A stretch of DNA of 18,522 nucleotides from Candidatus Pelagibacter sp. (GTDB taxonomy: Bacteria > Pseudomonadota > Alphaproteobacteria > Pelagibacterales > Pelagibacteraceae): positions 1-18,522 of the forward strand of contig JAOJAE010000016.1 of the NCBI GenBank assembly GCA_028227525.1. Reading direction: 5' to 3'. The notes beneath the pieces were generated by a model that saw nothing but the letters and a program-made list of their open reading frames with translations, had not been told where the DNA came from and did not search any database. The position numbers and the translations under genes were made by a program. Shown in pieces: positions 7,867 to 14,403 of the stretch; the first letter of the stretch is position 1; each line of letters starts with the position of its first letter.

Positions 7867-9083
7867 ACATAAATAATATAAAAAAAGAATTTCCAATTTT
7901 TGATGAAAAAATTCAAAATAATGACTTAGTATATTTAGATAGTGCTAATTCATCTCAAAAACCAAGAGTTGTAATTGATAGAATTAATGAATTTTATACA
8001 AAACAGTTTTCTAATGTGGGAAGGAGTGTTCATTATCTTGCGGTAGCTGCTACAAATTTATATGAAGAAACAAGAAGTTCAGTTCAAAAATATATTAACG
8101 CAAAAGATAAAAATGAAATTGTATTTACTAAAGGAGCAACTGAAGCACTTAATCTAGTTGCAAATACCTTGGGTCAAAATTATCTTCAAGAAGAAGATGA
8201 GGTACTTATTACAGAATTAGAACATCATTCTAATTATGTTCCATGGCATTTTTTAAGAAAATCAAAAAATATAAAAATAAATTTTGCAGAAGTTAATGCA
8301 CATGGCGAAATTACAATAGAGGAGATTGAAAAAAAGATAACTCCTAAAACAAAACTAATTTCAATCACACATCTATCAAATGTTACTGGAGCCATTTTAC
8401 CTATTAAAGAGATAACAGAACTGGCTCATTCTAAAAATATTGTAGTTGTAGTTGATGGTTGTCAGGGTGCACCTCACTTAAGGTTAGATATGCAGGATCT
8501 TGATTGTGATTTCTATGCAATTTCGTGCCATAAAATGTATGGACCAACTGGGTTGGGAGTTTTGTACGGAAAGAAAAAATGGTTAGATGAATTGCCACCA
8601 TATCAAGGAGGCGGTGGAATGATTAAAGAAGTTAAAAAAGATAGAATTTCTTATGGTGATTTACCTAATAAATATGAAGCTGGAACAATGGCTACAGCTC
8701 AAGTTATAGCATTTGACCAATCTATTAAATTTTTAGAAAACATTGGTATCGATAATATTATGAAGCATGAAGCAGATTTAGTTGAATATGGTCAAGAACT
8801 ATTACAAAAAAATAATTCTGTAAAATTAATTGGTAGCCCAAATGATAAAGGTGGAGTTTTATCTTTTACTATAGAAGGTATCCATCCACATGATATTGCA
8901 ACAATATTAGATGAAGATGGAGTAGCAATAAGAGCAGGACATCATTGCTGTCAAATTCTTCATGATAAATTGAATATTCCTGCTAGCGCAAGAGCTTCTG
9001 TTGGAATTTATAATACAAAAGATGATTTAGATAAACTTAATGAATCAATTAATAAATGTAAAAAAATATTTAATTTAAAATGA
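7863..9083 (+). CDS. sufS: Cysteine desulfurase SufS (SufU-dependent type)
   Basis: PLP enzyme that converts cysteine to alanine and a protein persulfide feeding Fe-S assembly. It has 406 residues, class V aminotransferase fold. The PLP lysine is Lys224 in AISCHKMYGPTG, the cofactor Asp/Gln region is VVVVDGCQGAPH, and the catalytic cysteine is Cys362 in RAGHHCCQ, followed by a second cysteine (Cys363). His343 in HPHDIAT lies exactly 19 residues before Cys362. Bacillus subtilis SufS has His342 and Cys361 with the same spacing, and that His takes a zinc-ligand role when SufU docks; E. coli SufS has a different residue there. This agrees with the sufU gene directly downstream (4-bp overlap). Confidence 0.96.
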   Translation: MNINNIKKEFPIFDEKIQNNDLVYLDSANSSQKPRVVIDRINEFYTKQFSNVGRSVHYLAVAATNLYEETRSSVQKYINAKDKNEIVFTKGATEALNLVANTLGQNYLQEEDEVLITELEHHSNYVPWHFLRKSKNIKINFAEVNAHGEITIEEIEKKITPKTKLISITHLSNVTGAILPIKEITELAHSKNIVVVVDGCQGAPHLRLDMQDLDCDFYAISCHKMYGPTGLGVLYGKKKWLDELPPYQGGGGMIKEVKKDRISYGDLPNKYEAGTMATAQVIAFDQSIKFLENIGIDNIMKHEADLVEYGQELLQKNNSVKLIGSPNDKGGVLSFTIEGIHPHDIATILDEDGVAIRAGHHCCQILHDKLNIPASARASVGIYNTKDDLDKLNESINKCKKIFNLK

Positions 9084-9544
9084 ATTTAAAAGAATTATAT
9101 CAAGAAATAATACTAGAACACGGTAAGAATCCTAGAAATTTAAAAAAGATTGATGATTTTAATAAAGATTCAAAAGGCAATAATCCTTTATGTGGTGACA
9201 ATGTTCATGTTTATTTAAAACTCAATGGTCAAAGAATAGTAGAGGATATTTCTTTCGAAGGAAGTGGATGTGCTATTTCAATGGCATCAGCATCTATTAT
9301 GACTGATTTAATTAAAGGTAAAAATGAGAATGAGGCTAAAGAAATAGTGGAAGATTTCTTAGGAATGATTAAAGAAAACCCTGAATTAAAATCTGAATAT
9401 TTAAAAGAAGATGAAAAAACAAAATTAATGTGTTTATCTGGTGTAAAGCAATATCCAATGAGAGTTAAATGTGCTACTTTATCATGGCACACTTTAGTTT
9501 CGGCATTTGAAAATAAAAAAGAACATGTTAAAACAGAAAATTAA
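9080..9544 (+). CDS. sufU: SufU-type sulfur acceptor / NifU-like Fe-S assembly protein
   Basis: Zinc protein that accepts sulfur from SufS and passes it to the scaffold; historically described as a U-type scaffold. The 154-residue sequence has the key ligands in order: Cys38 and Asp40 in NPLCGD, Cys64 in GSGCAIS, and Cys131 in VKCATLSWHTL. Between the second and third ligands lies the extra segment (roughly residues 95-118) that separates SufU from IscU. IscU's HscA-binding LPPVK motif is absent; the sequence there is GVKQYPMRVKCATL. No sufE is found in the window, so SufU is the likely partner of SufS. It overlaps sufS by 4 bp and is followed 5 bp later by sufT. Confidence 0.92.
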   Translation: MNLKELYQEIILEHGKNPRNLKKIDDFNKDSKGNNPLCGDNVHVYLKLNGQRIVEDISFEGSGCAISMASASIMTDLIKGKNENEAKEIVEDFLGMIKENPELKSEYLKEDEKTKLMCLSGVKQYPMRVKCATLSWHTLVSAFENKKEHVKTEN

Positions 9545-9549
9545 AAGAT

Positions 9550-9849
9550 ATGTCTAAAAAAGAACAAATAATTGAAGAGATTAGAAAAATCTATGACCCC
9601 GAGCTACCAGTTAATATTTATGAACTGGGTTTAATTTATGATGTTACTGTTGAAAATGATAATTTTGCAAAAATTAAAATGACACTAACAACACCAAACT
9701 GTCCTGTTGCAGAAAGCCTTCCTAAAGAAGTTAAAGAGGGAGCAATGCAAGTAGAAGGTATTGACAATGTTGATCTTGAATTAGTTTGGGATCCACCATG
9801 GAATAAAGACATGATGTCAGAGGCAGCTAAACTAGAATTAAATTTATAA
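9550..9849 (+). CDS. sufT: SufT-like MIP18/DUF59 Fe-S maturation protein
   Basis: A compact 99-residue single-domain MIP18 (DUF59) protein. Landmarks are YDPELPVNIYELGLIYDV near 15-32, the TTPNCPVAESLP segment with the single conserved cysteine (Cys51), and the C-terminal WDPPWNKDMMSE. Members are involved in Fe-S maturation or trafficking; in Staphylococcus aureus SufT helps when Fe-S demand is high. The exact step is not settled for the family. In this operon it sits between sufU and the A-type carrier gene and shares one base with the latter (TAATG), so it is made together with the whole machinery. Longer SufT proteins with N-terminal extensions exist; this is the minimal form. Confidence 0.9.
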   Translation: MSKKEQIIEEIRKIYDPELPVNIYELGLIYDVTVENDNFAKIKMTLTTPNCPVAESLPKEVKEGAMQVEGIDNVDLELVWDPPWNKDMMSEAAKLELNL

Positions 9850-10184
9850 TGAGTCCAATAATTAAATTAAGTGATAACGCAGCATTGAGAATTAAAGAAA
9901 TTATGTCTAATGCTCAAAAAGACTCATTAGGAGTAAGGGTATCAGTAAAAACAGGTGGTTGTGCAGGAATGTCTTATGTAATGGAATATACAAAAGAAGT
10001 TAATCCAAGTGATGAAGTTATTGAAGATAAAGGAGTTAAAGTGTTTGTTGATTCTGCTGCAATAATGTATTTGCTAGGTACTGAGATGGACTACAAAAAA
10101 GAGGAATTATCTTCATCATTTGTTTTCAATAATCCCAATGAAACCGAGCGTTGTGGCTGTGGAGAGTCTTTTAAAATAGAGTAG
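9849..10184 (+). CDS. sufA: A-type Fe-S carrier (SufA/IscA/ErpA family)
   Basis: A 111-residue HesB/IscA-type protein that carries assembled clusters from the scaffold to target enzymes. The three family cysteines are all present: Cys38 in GGCAGMSY and Cys102 and Cys104 in ERCGCGESF. The start region IIKLSDNAALRIKEIM is also typical. SufA, IscA and ErpA cannot be separated safely by eye; the name follows the operon position as last gene of the suf block. Its start overlaps the sufT stop by one base. The next 66 bp hold a hairpin and then a small ORF, so it may not be the true end of the transcript. Confidence 0.9.
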   Translation: MSPIIKLSDNAALRIKEIMSNAQKDSLGVRVSVKTGGCAGMSYVMEYTKEVNPSDEVIEDKGVKVFVDSAAIMYLLGTEMDYKKEELSSSFVFNNPNETERCGCGESFKIE

Positions 10185-10210
10185 GTTGTATTATCCTGAT
10201 ATTTGCATAG

Positions 10211-10235
10211 CAGTATTGCGTTTTACGCATAACTG
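10211..10235. repeat. Imperfect hairpin after sufA
   Basis: CAGT (10211-10214) pairs with ACTG (10232-10235), and TGCGT (10217-10221) pairs with ACGCA (10225-10229) around a TTT loop, with a small mismatched zone between. It lies 26 bp after the sufA stop. No T-run follows, so it is not a standard intrinsic terminator. It could be a transcript-stabilising 3' hairpin, an mRNA processing site or an operator for the small ORF downstream. Confidence 0.45.
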
Positions 10236-10244
10236 TCATATAAA
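10216..10244 (+). promoter_or_regulatory. Possible promoter of the 56-codon ORF
   Basis: TTGCGT (10216-10221) and TATAAA (10239-10244) are 17 bp apart. Transcription would begin close to 10251, the first base of the ATG, implying a leaderless or nearly leaderless mRNA; this fits the lack of any Shine-Dalgarno. The -35 lies inside the hairpin just described. TATAAA is common in this base composition, so the call is tentative. Confidence 0.35.
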
Positions 10245-10250
10245 TAACTT

Positions 10251-10421
10251 ATGAATACATTTGAATTTAAAAATCTTGTTAAAAACCTAAAGAATTCTTT
10301 AAAACAAAGAACATTTTTTAAAGATCTTCGTAAAGAAGTAGAAACTGGTGCGAACGGCACACAGGACTACGTTGTTAAAAAAGGTGTTAACAAAGATACA
10401 GTTGCAACAACTAGACAGTAA
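10251..10421 (+). CDS. Small basic protein of 56 residues, unknown function
   Basis: An ATG-to-TAA frame between sufA and glnA. The protein starts MNTFEFKNLVKNLKNSLKQR, with a Lys-rich, helix-prone N-terminal half, and continues with EVETGANGTQDYVVKK and a C-terminal TVATTRQ. There is no membrane segment, signal peptide or cysteine. Third positions behave as in neighbouring genes, and a locally GC-richer stretch (GCGAACGGCACACAGGAC) occurs in frame, which argues against random spacer. It ends 7 bp from the convergent glnA stop, leaving no wasted DNA. I do not recognise a family. It could be the last gene of the suf transcript or an independent small gene; a link to glutamine synthetase control is only a thought raised by position. 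Confidence 0.6.
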   Translation: MNTFEFKNLVKNLKNSLKQRTFFKDLRKEVETGANGTQDYVVKKGVNKDTVATTRQ

Positions 10422-10428
10422 TTAATTA

Positions 10429-11835
10429 CTAACTACTGTAATACATCTCAAACTCAACTGGATGAGGTGCGTGTTCAAATTTGTGTATTTCTTCAAACTT
10501 AAGTGCAATGTAAGCATCTATTTGGTCATCTGTAAATACACCACCTTGAGTTAAAAACTCTCTATCTTTATCTAAACTTTCCATAGCTTCTCTTAGAGAG
10601 CCACAGACAGTTGGAATAGCTTTAACTTCTTCTGGAGGTAATTCATATAAATCTTTATCAAATGATTCACCTGGATGAATTTTATTTTTAATTCCATCAA
10701 GTCCAGCCATTAGCATTGCAGCAAATGTTAAATAAGGGTTTCCTGAAGCATCTGGGAATCTTATTTCACATCTCGCACCTTTTTTACTTAAAGTAATTGG
10801 TATACGACATGATGCAGATCTGTTTCTAGCTGAATATGCAAGAAGCACTGGTGCTTCAAATCCTGGCACTAATCTTTTGTAACTATTTGTAGTAGAGTTT
10901 GCAAATGCGTTAATTGCTTTTGCATGTTTTAATATTCCACCAATATAATGAAGTGCTGTTTCAGATAATCCAGCATAAGCATCTCCAGAAAAAACTGGAG
11001 TATCACCTTTCCAAATAGATTGGTGAATGTGCATACCTGAACCGTTATCTCCAGCAACAGGTTTAGGCATAAAGGTAGCTGTTTTGCCAAATGAATGTGT
11101 AACCATTTGAACAACATATTTATACAATTGAACATTATCTGCTTGATCAACTAAAGTTCCAAAATACATACCTAGCTCATGTTGACTTGGAGCAACTTCA
11201 TGGTGATGTTTTTCAACTTTAATACCAACTTCTTTTAAGTTTTTAAGGTATTCACCACGCATATCTTGTTCACTATCAACAGGTGGCACTGGAAAGTATC
11301 CACCTTTTACTGGAGGTCTATGACCCATGTTTCCATTTTCATAAACTTTTCCAGAGTTGTAAGGACCTTCTTTACTATCAAGAACAAACCCAGTGTTATT
11401 TGGATCGTTGCTAATTCTAACATCATCAAAAACAAAAAATTCTGGCTCTGGACCAAAGAAAGCTTTATCTCCAACACCTGATGATTTTAAATATTCCTCA
11501 GCTTTTTTAGCAGTTCCTCTTGGGTCTCTTTCATAAGGAGATTTTTTAACAGCATCAAGAATATCACAAAATAAGACAACAGTATTATGAGACGTAAAAG
11601 GATCCATTATCATTCTTGAAGTGTCTGGTTTTAAAATCATGTCAGACTCATTGATAGCTTTCCAACCAGCAATTGATGATCCGTCAAAGAACACACCTTC
11701 ATTTAACATATCTTCATCAACTATAGTTGAGTCCATTGTTAAATGTTGAAGTTTACCTCTTGGGTCAGTAAATCTAAGATCTACAAATTCTGCTTCTTTT
11801 TCTTTAATAAATTTTAATACGTTTGCTGCACTCAT
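10429..11835 (-). CDS. glnA: Glutamine synthetase, type I (GSI-beta-like)
   Basis: Makes glutamine from glutamate, ammonia and ATP; the main route of ammonium assimilation. It has 468 residues, as in enterobacterial GSI. Landmarks are the beta-grasp start [24 protein letters not shown] (50-58), the metal-binding FGPEPEFF (127-134), [12 protein letters not shown] (262-273), the flap region [20 protein letters not shown], and [11 protein letters not shown]. Tyr397 in [10 protein letters not shown] is the adenylylation site of the E. coli enzyme, at the same residue number. The start is set by a strong AGGAG (11842-11846) six bases upstream, the best Shine-Dalgarno in the window, which suggests high expression. 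It is monocistronic by layout, with its own 141-bp spacer containing repeats. No PII or adenylyltransferase gene is present in this window. Confidence 0.97.
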   Translation of the reverse strand: MSAANVLKFIKEKEAEFVDLRFTDPRGKLQHLTMDSTIVDEDMLNEGVFFDGSSIAGWKAINESDMILKPDTSRMIMDPFTSHNTVVLFCDILDAVKKSPYERDPRGTAKKAEEYLKSSGVGDKAFFGPEPEFFVFDDVRISNDPNNTGFVLDSKEGPYNSGKVYENGNMGHRPPVKGGYFPVPPVDSEQDMRGEYLKNLKEVGIKVEKHHHEVAPSQHELGMYFGTLVDQADNVQLYKYVVQMVTHSFGKTATFMPKPVAGDNGSGMHIHQSIWKGDTPVFSGDAYAGLSETALHYIGGILKHAKAINAFANSTTNSYKRLVPGFEAPVLLAYSARNRSASCRIPITLSKKGARCEIRFPDASGNPYLTFAAMLMAGLDGIKNKIHPGESFDKDLYELPPEEVKAIPTVCGSLREAMESLDKDREFLTQGGVFTDDQIDAYIALKFEEIHKFEHAPHPVEFEMYYSS

Positions 11836-11909
11836 TTATGTCTCCTTTATAATTTTGTGAGTGATAACTAACAAAATAATCTCTAAAAATATTGCTTATT
11901 TAATAAATA

Positions 11910-11950
11910 ACACCTATGCAATTTTCACATAAGTGGTGTATTTATGCAAT
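11910..11950. promoter_or_regulatory. Repeat-containing control region of glnA
   Basis: An inverted repeat is formed by ACACC-TATG (11910-11918) and CATA (11928-11931) plus GGTGT (11935-11939), with a 9-base loop and a 3-base asymmetry. Overlapping it is a direct repeat of TATGCAAT at 11915-11922 and 11943-11950. The block lies 75-115 bp upstream of the glnA start and 27 bp upstream of the YbaK-type gene start. Outer arms ACACC and GGTGT resemble the half-sites of NtrC operators (TGCACC and GGTGCA), but the spacing is wider. An operator for a nitrogen regulator is the likeliest reading; I cannot place a convincing -10/-35 pair for glnA. Confidence 0.4.
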
Positions 11951-11976
11951 ATTATTAAACAATTATTTTAAATTAA

Positions 11977-12459
11977 GTGAATCCATTATTAGATAAAGAG
12001 CCAGTTAAAAGAGCTCAGAAATCAATCAAGGAATTTGATCCCAATCTCAAAATTATATGTTTAGAGCAAACTGCTCGGACAGCTCAAGATGCAGCTACAG
12101 CTTTAGGTTGTAATGTTGGTGCAATAGTTAAAAGTTTACTGTTTAGCACGGGGGATAGTTTTGTGCTTTGTTTAGTTTCCGGGGACCAAAGATGTTCTCT
12201 AAATAAATTAAAAAAAATTATAGATGAAAAAGATGTTTCAATGGCAAAACCAGACGATGTTAAAAAAGTAACAGGATACACAATTGGTGGAGTTTCACCT
12301 GTAGGACATTTAACTAAAATAAAAATCTTTATTGATAGTAACTTAGAAAGATTTACAAAGGTTTTTGCAGCCGCAGGACATCCAAACTGTGTCTTTGAAA
12401 TAAGTTTTAATCAATTAACAAATTTAACTTCAGGTGAAATTAGAGAATTAACAGAATGA
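11977..12459 (+). CDS. YbaK/ProX-type aminoacyl-tRNA deacylase
   Basis: A 160-residue stand-alone editing domain of the YbaK/EbsC family, which hydrolyses misacylated tRNAs (Cys-tRNA-Pro for YbaK; other substrates for relatives). The substrate pocket lysine is Lys52 in GAIVKSLLF, the glycine-rich motif is GYTIGGVSPVGH (100-111), and AAGHPNCVFEIS (132-143) is the conserved late block. Substrate preference cannot be read by eye. The start is a GTG; there is no ATG nearby, and residues before GTG 11977 would run into the glnA control region. No Shine-Dalgarno is visible. It diverges from glnA and overlaps the permease gene downstream by 4 bp (ATGA). Confidence 0.9.
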   Translation: MNPLLDKEPVKRAQKSIKEFDPNLKIICLEQTARTAQDAATALGCNVGAIVKSLLFSTGDSFVLCLVSGDQRCSLNKLKKIIDEKDVSMAKPDDVKKVTGYTIGGVSPVGHLTKIKIFIDSNLERFTKVFAAAGHPNCVFEISFNQLTNLTSGEIRELTE

Positions 12460-13343
12460 GACAACCAAAATTAATTGATTATGTTTTATTAACAGTATTG
12501 GCTTTAATTTGGGCTTCAGCTTTTTTTAATATTAAAATAGCCACATATTCTTTTGGACCTGTCACAATCGCTTTTTTGAGAGTTTTCTTTGGAGCGATTC
12601 CAGTTTTACTTCTTTGTTATTACAAGAATATTAAAATAGAAGCGTTTTCCAAAGATTGGCATTGGTTTGCGATGATAGGATTTATTAATTTAGTATTACC
12701 ATTTTTCTTGATAGCATATGGAGTTAAATCTGTTCAGAGTAACTTAGCAGCAATATTAATGTCCACCACTCCTTTAAGTTCAACCATATTAGGACATTTT
12801 TATACAAAAAATGAAAAATTCAATTTAGTTAAAACATTCGGAATTCTAATTGGTTTTTTAGGAATTGTATTTTTATTTTCTGACAATCTTCTAATTGATG
12901 AAAATAATTTTACTTCAGCTTTATTAATTTTATTGGGATCAACTTGCTACGTAATTGGCGGTGTTTTAACTTTAAAAATTAGTAAGAAAAAAAATGAAAA
13001 TGTAACAGGTTCAATACTAATTTGGGCAATCATAATTTTATTACCTTTAGTAAGTTTTATTGAACAACCCTGGCAGTCTATTCCAAGAACAGATTCTTTA
13101 ATATCAGTGATATACCTAGGAGTAGTTCCAACAGGTGTTGCGTGGTTGTTAAGGTTTAGAATATTAAAAAATAATGGATTAATCTTTCAATCTCAAGTTT
13201 CTTATTTAATACCCATATTTGGAACTATTCTAGGTTATATATTTCTTAAAGAGTTAATAACAATTAAAGTTTTGATATCTTTAATAGCAGTTTGTATTGG
13301 TATTTATTTTGTTAAAAAAGCAGATAATAAAAAAACTATTTGA
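12456..13343 (+). CDS. DMT-superfamily permease (EamA type)
   Basis: Inner-membrane transporter of 295 residues with about ten hydrophobic helices arranged as two EamA repeats (roughly 10-140 and 150-290). Typical pieces are LALIWASAFFNIKIA in helix 1, AFLRVFFGAIPVLLL, the AILMSTTPLSSTILGHF stretch at the end of the first repeat, and VSYLIPIFGTILGYIFLKE near the end of the second. Such proteins export or import amino acids, nucleotides or other metabolites, and the substrate is not predictable. The 4-bp overlap with the YbaK-type gene implies translational coupling but not necessarily a shared pathway. Its TGA lies inside the last codons of the convergent methyltransferase gene (8-bp overlap). 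Confidence 0.92.
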   Translation: MRQPKLIDYVLLTVLALIWASAFFNIKIATYSFGPVTIAFLRVFFGAIPVLLLCYYKNIKIEAFSKDWHWFAMIGFINLVLPFFLIAYGVKSVQSNLAAILMSTTPLSSTILGHFYTKNEKFNLVKTFGILIGFLGIVFLFSDNLLIDENNFTSALLILLGSTCYVIGGVLTLKISKKKNENVTGSILIWAIIILLPLVSFIEQPWQSIPRTDSLISVIYLGVVPTGVAWLLRFRILKNNGLIFQSQVSYLIPIFGTILGYIFLKELITIKVLISLIAVCIGIYFVKKADNKKTI

Positions 13344-14241
13344 GTTTTGCCATTGCTGCAATATGAGAAGGTCTAGTTTCACAACATCCTCCTAATATAG
13401 TAGCGCCATTTTCTTTAAACTTTTTTGCGATTTCTCTAATATTTTCTGGTGTAAAATCATGTCTATGACCAAGGAATTCATTTGGATTTCCTCCAGAATT
13501 TTTAAAAAAAGAAGACGTGTAACCATTTTTTGGTTTTGTTGTCATAAATCCATTTAATTTAAAACCAAATGGAACATTTAATTCTTTCATTTCATTCAGA
13601 TTTTTTTCATAATTTTCAGGAGATACACAAGAAAGCATGACACCCAATAATTGGTCATCAATAATATTTTTAATATCAGAAATTTTTTCACCACTTGGTA
13701 AGTTGGTTCCTTCAGATATATGAATACCAATCAGATAAGGTTTTTTAAATTCTTTGATGGCCTTAATTCCACATTTAAACTCTTTAATACTACTCCACAC
13801 ATCAAAGTAAAAAAAATCAACATAATCATTTAATAACCTCGCTTGCTCATTAAAAGTGTTGATAATTTCTTCTTCACTTCTTTCATCCGCTTCATAAGTT
13901 AATTCTTGAGGAGGTAATCCACCAGCAATTAAAACATTTGGAAATTCTTTTTTTACTTTATAAGCAATTTCGCCAGCCTTAATATTTAGATATTCAAATT
14001 TATCTTCAATATTATTTTCTCGAAGTCTTTTTCGTCTTGTCGTAAAAGTGGTGGTGACAATCACTTCAGCTCCTGCTTTTATAAAATCTCTATGAGTATC
14101 TTGAAGTAATTGGTGATAATTTTCATTCAATATTGCGTTAGCACTCCATAGTGTTCCATTCGGTTTCATTCCTCTAGCTAGTAGTTCTTGCCCCATACCA
14201 CCATCTAATATTCTTGTTTGTTTGAAAAAATTTAGGTCCAT
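13336..14241 (-). CDS. Homocysteine S-methyltransferase family protein
   Basis: Zinc-dependent enzyme that transfers a methyl group to a thiol, most likely homocysteine to methionine. The 301 residues show the family's beginning (ILDGGMGQELLARG, 11-24), the TTTFTTRRKRL segment, and all three zinc cysteines: Cys205 in MLSCVSPENY and Cys286/Cys287 in GGCCETRPSHIAAM. The donor could be S-methylmethionine (MmuM/YagD-like), betaine, or another sulfonium or ammonium compound; the sequence alone does not decide. There is no cobalamin domain, so it is not MetH. It is separated from the upstream gene by 162 bp, very long for this genome, holding a good promoter and a foldable leader that covers the GAGG Shine-Dalgarno (14247-14250). 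Control at RNA level is therefore plausible. Confidence 0.88.
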   Translation of the reverse strand: MDLNFFKQTRILDGGMGQELLARGMKPNGTLWSANAILNENYHQLLQDTHRDFIKAGAEVIVTTTFTTRRKRLRENNIEDKFEYLNIKAGEIAYKVKKEFPNVLIAGGLPPQELTYEADERSEEEIINTFNEQARLLNDYVDFFYFDVWSSIKEFKCGIKAIKEFKKPYLIGIHISEGTNLPSGEKISDIKNIIDDQLLGVMLSCVSPENYEKNLNEMKELNVPFGFKLNGFMTTKPKNGYTSSFFKNSGGNPNEFLGHRHDFTPENIREIAKKFKENGATILGGCCETRPSHIAAMAKLK

Positions 14242-14368
14242 CTTATCCTCACTTTTTTAGTGCTTCAGCTTTTGCTAGGTGCACAATATAGTTCAACTAC
14301 CTTGCTTATTGATTTTATGTGGGAATTTCCTCTTTAGCAGTTAAAGCCCGCAATAGGATCAAATCGGC
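14242..14368 (-). ncRNA. Candidate structured leader RNA of the homocysteine methyltransferase
   Basis: The predicted 127-nt 5' leader folds by hand into nested helices. AUCCU (14359-14355) pairs with AGGAU (14249-14245), closing the element over the Shine-Dalgarno. Inside it, UUGC (14353-14350) pairs with GCAA (14305-14302), GGG (14349-14347) with CCC (14323-14321), and CUUU (14346-14343) with AAAG (14335-14332) around a 7-nt loop. A 3' hairpin CACU/AGUG (14262-14250) abuts the closing helix. GUGC (14284-14281) could instead pair with GCAC (14263-14260), which would break that hairpin. I cannot assign it to a known riboswitch class. It might also be a stand-alone small RNA. Confidence 0.45.
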
Positions 14369-14374
14369 AATAAA

Positions 14375-14403
14375 ATTATAAAACTTTTAAGGTTAGTTGT
14401 AAA
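14375..14403 (-). promoter_or_regulatory. Promoter of the homocysteine methyltransferase leader
   Basis: Read on the minus strand, TTTACA (14403-14398) is followed after exactly 17 bases by TATAAT (14380-14375), the best sigma-70 type match in the window. The expected start is near G14368. The -35 begins right at the stop codon of the upstream oxygenase gene. Confidence 0.75.

Noticed and set aside
10211..10244. Intrinsic terminator for the suf operon
   Set aside because: The hairpin is imperfect and is followed by CATATAAATAA, not a T-run.
14242..14368. Assignment of the leader to SAM-II/SAM-V, or to 6S or SRP RNA
   Set aside because: Short pieces such as CUUUAAC and GCUAAAGAGG recall SAM-II, but the spacing and the distance from the Shine-Dalgarno do not fit. 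The SRP GGAA-loop/GCAG core and the 6S central bubble were not recognisable on either strand. I left it unclassified.
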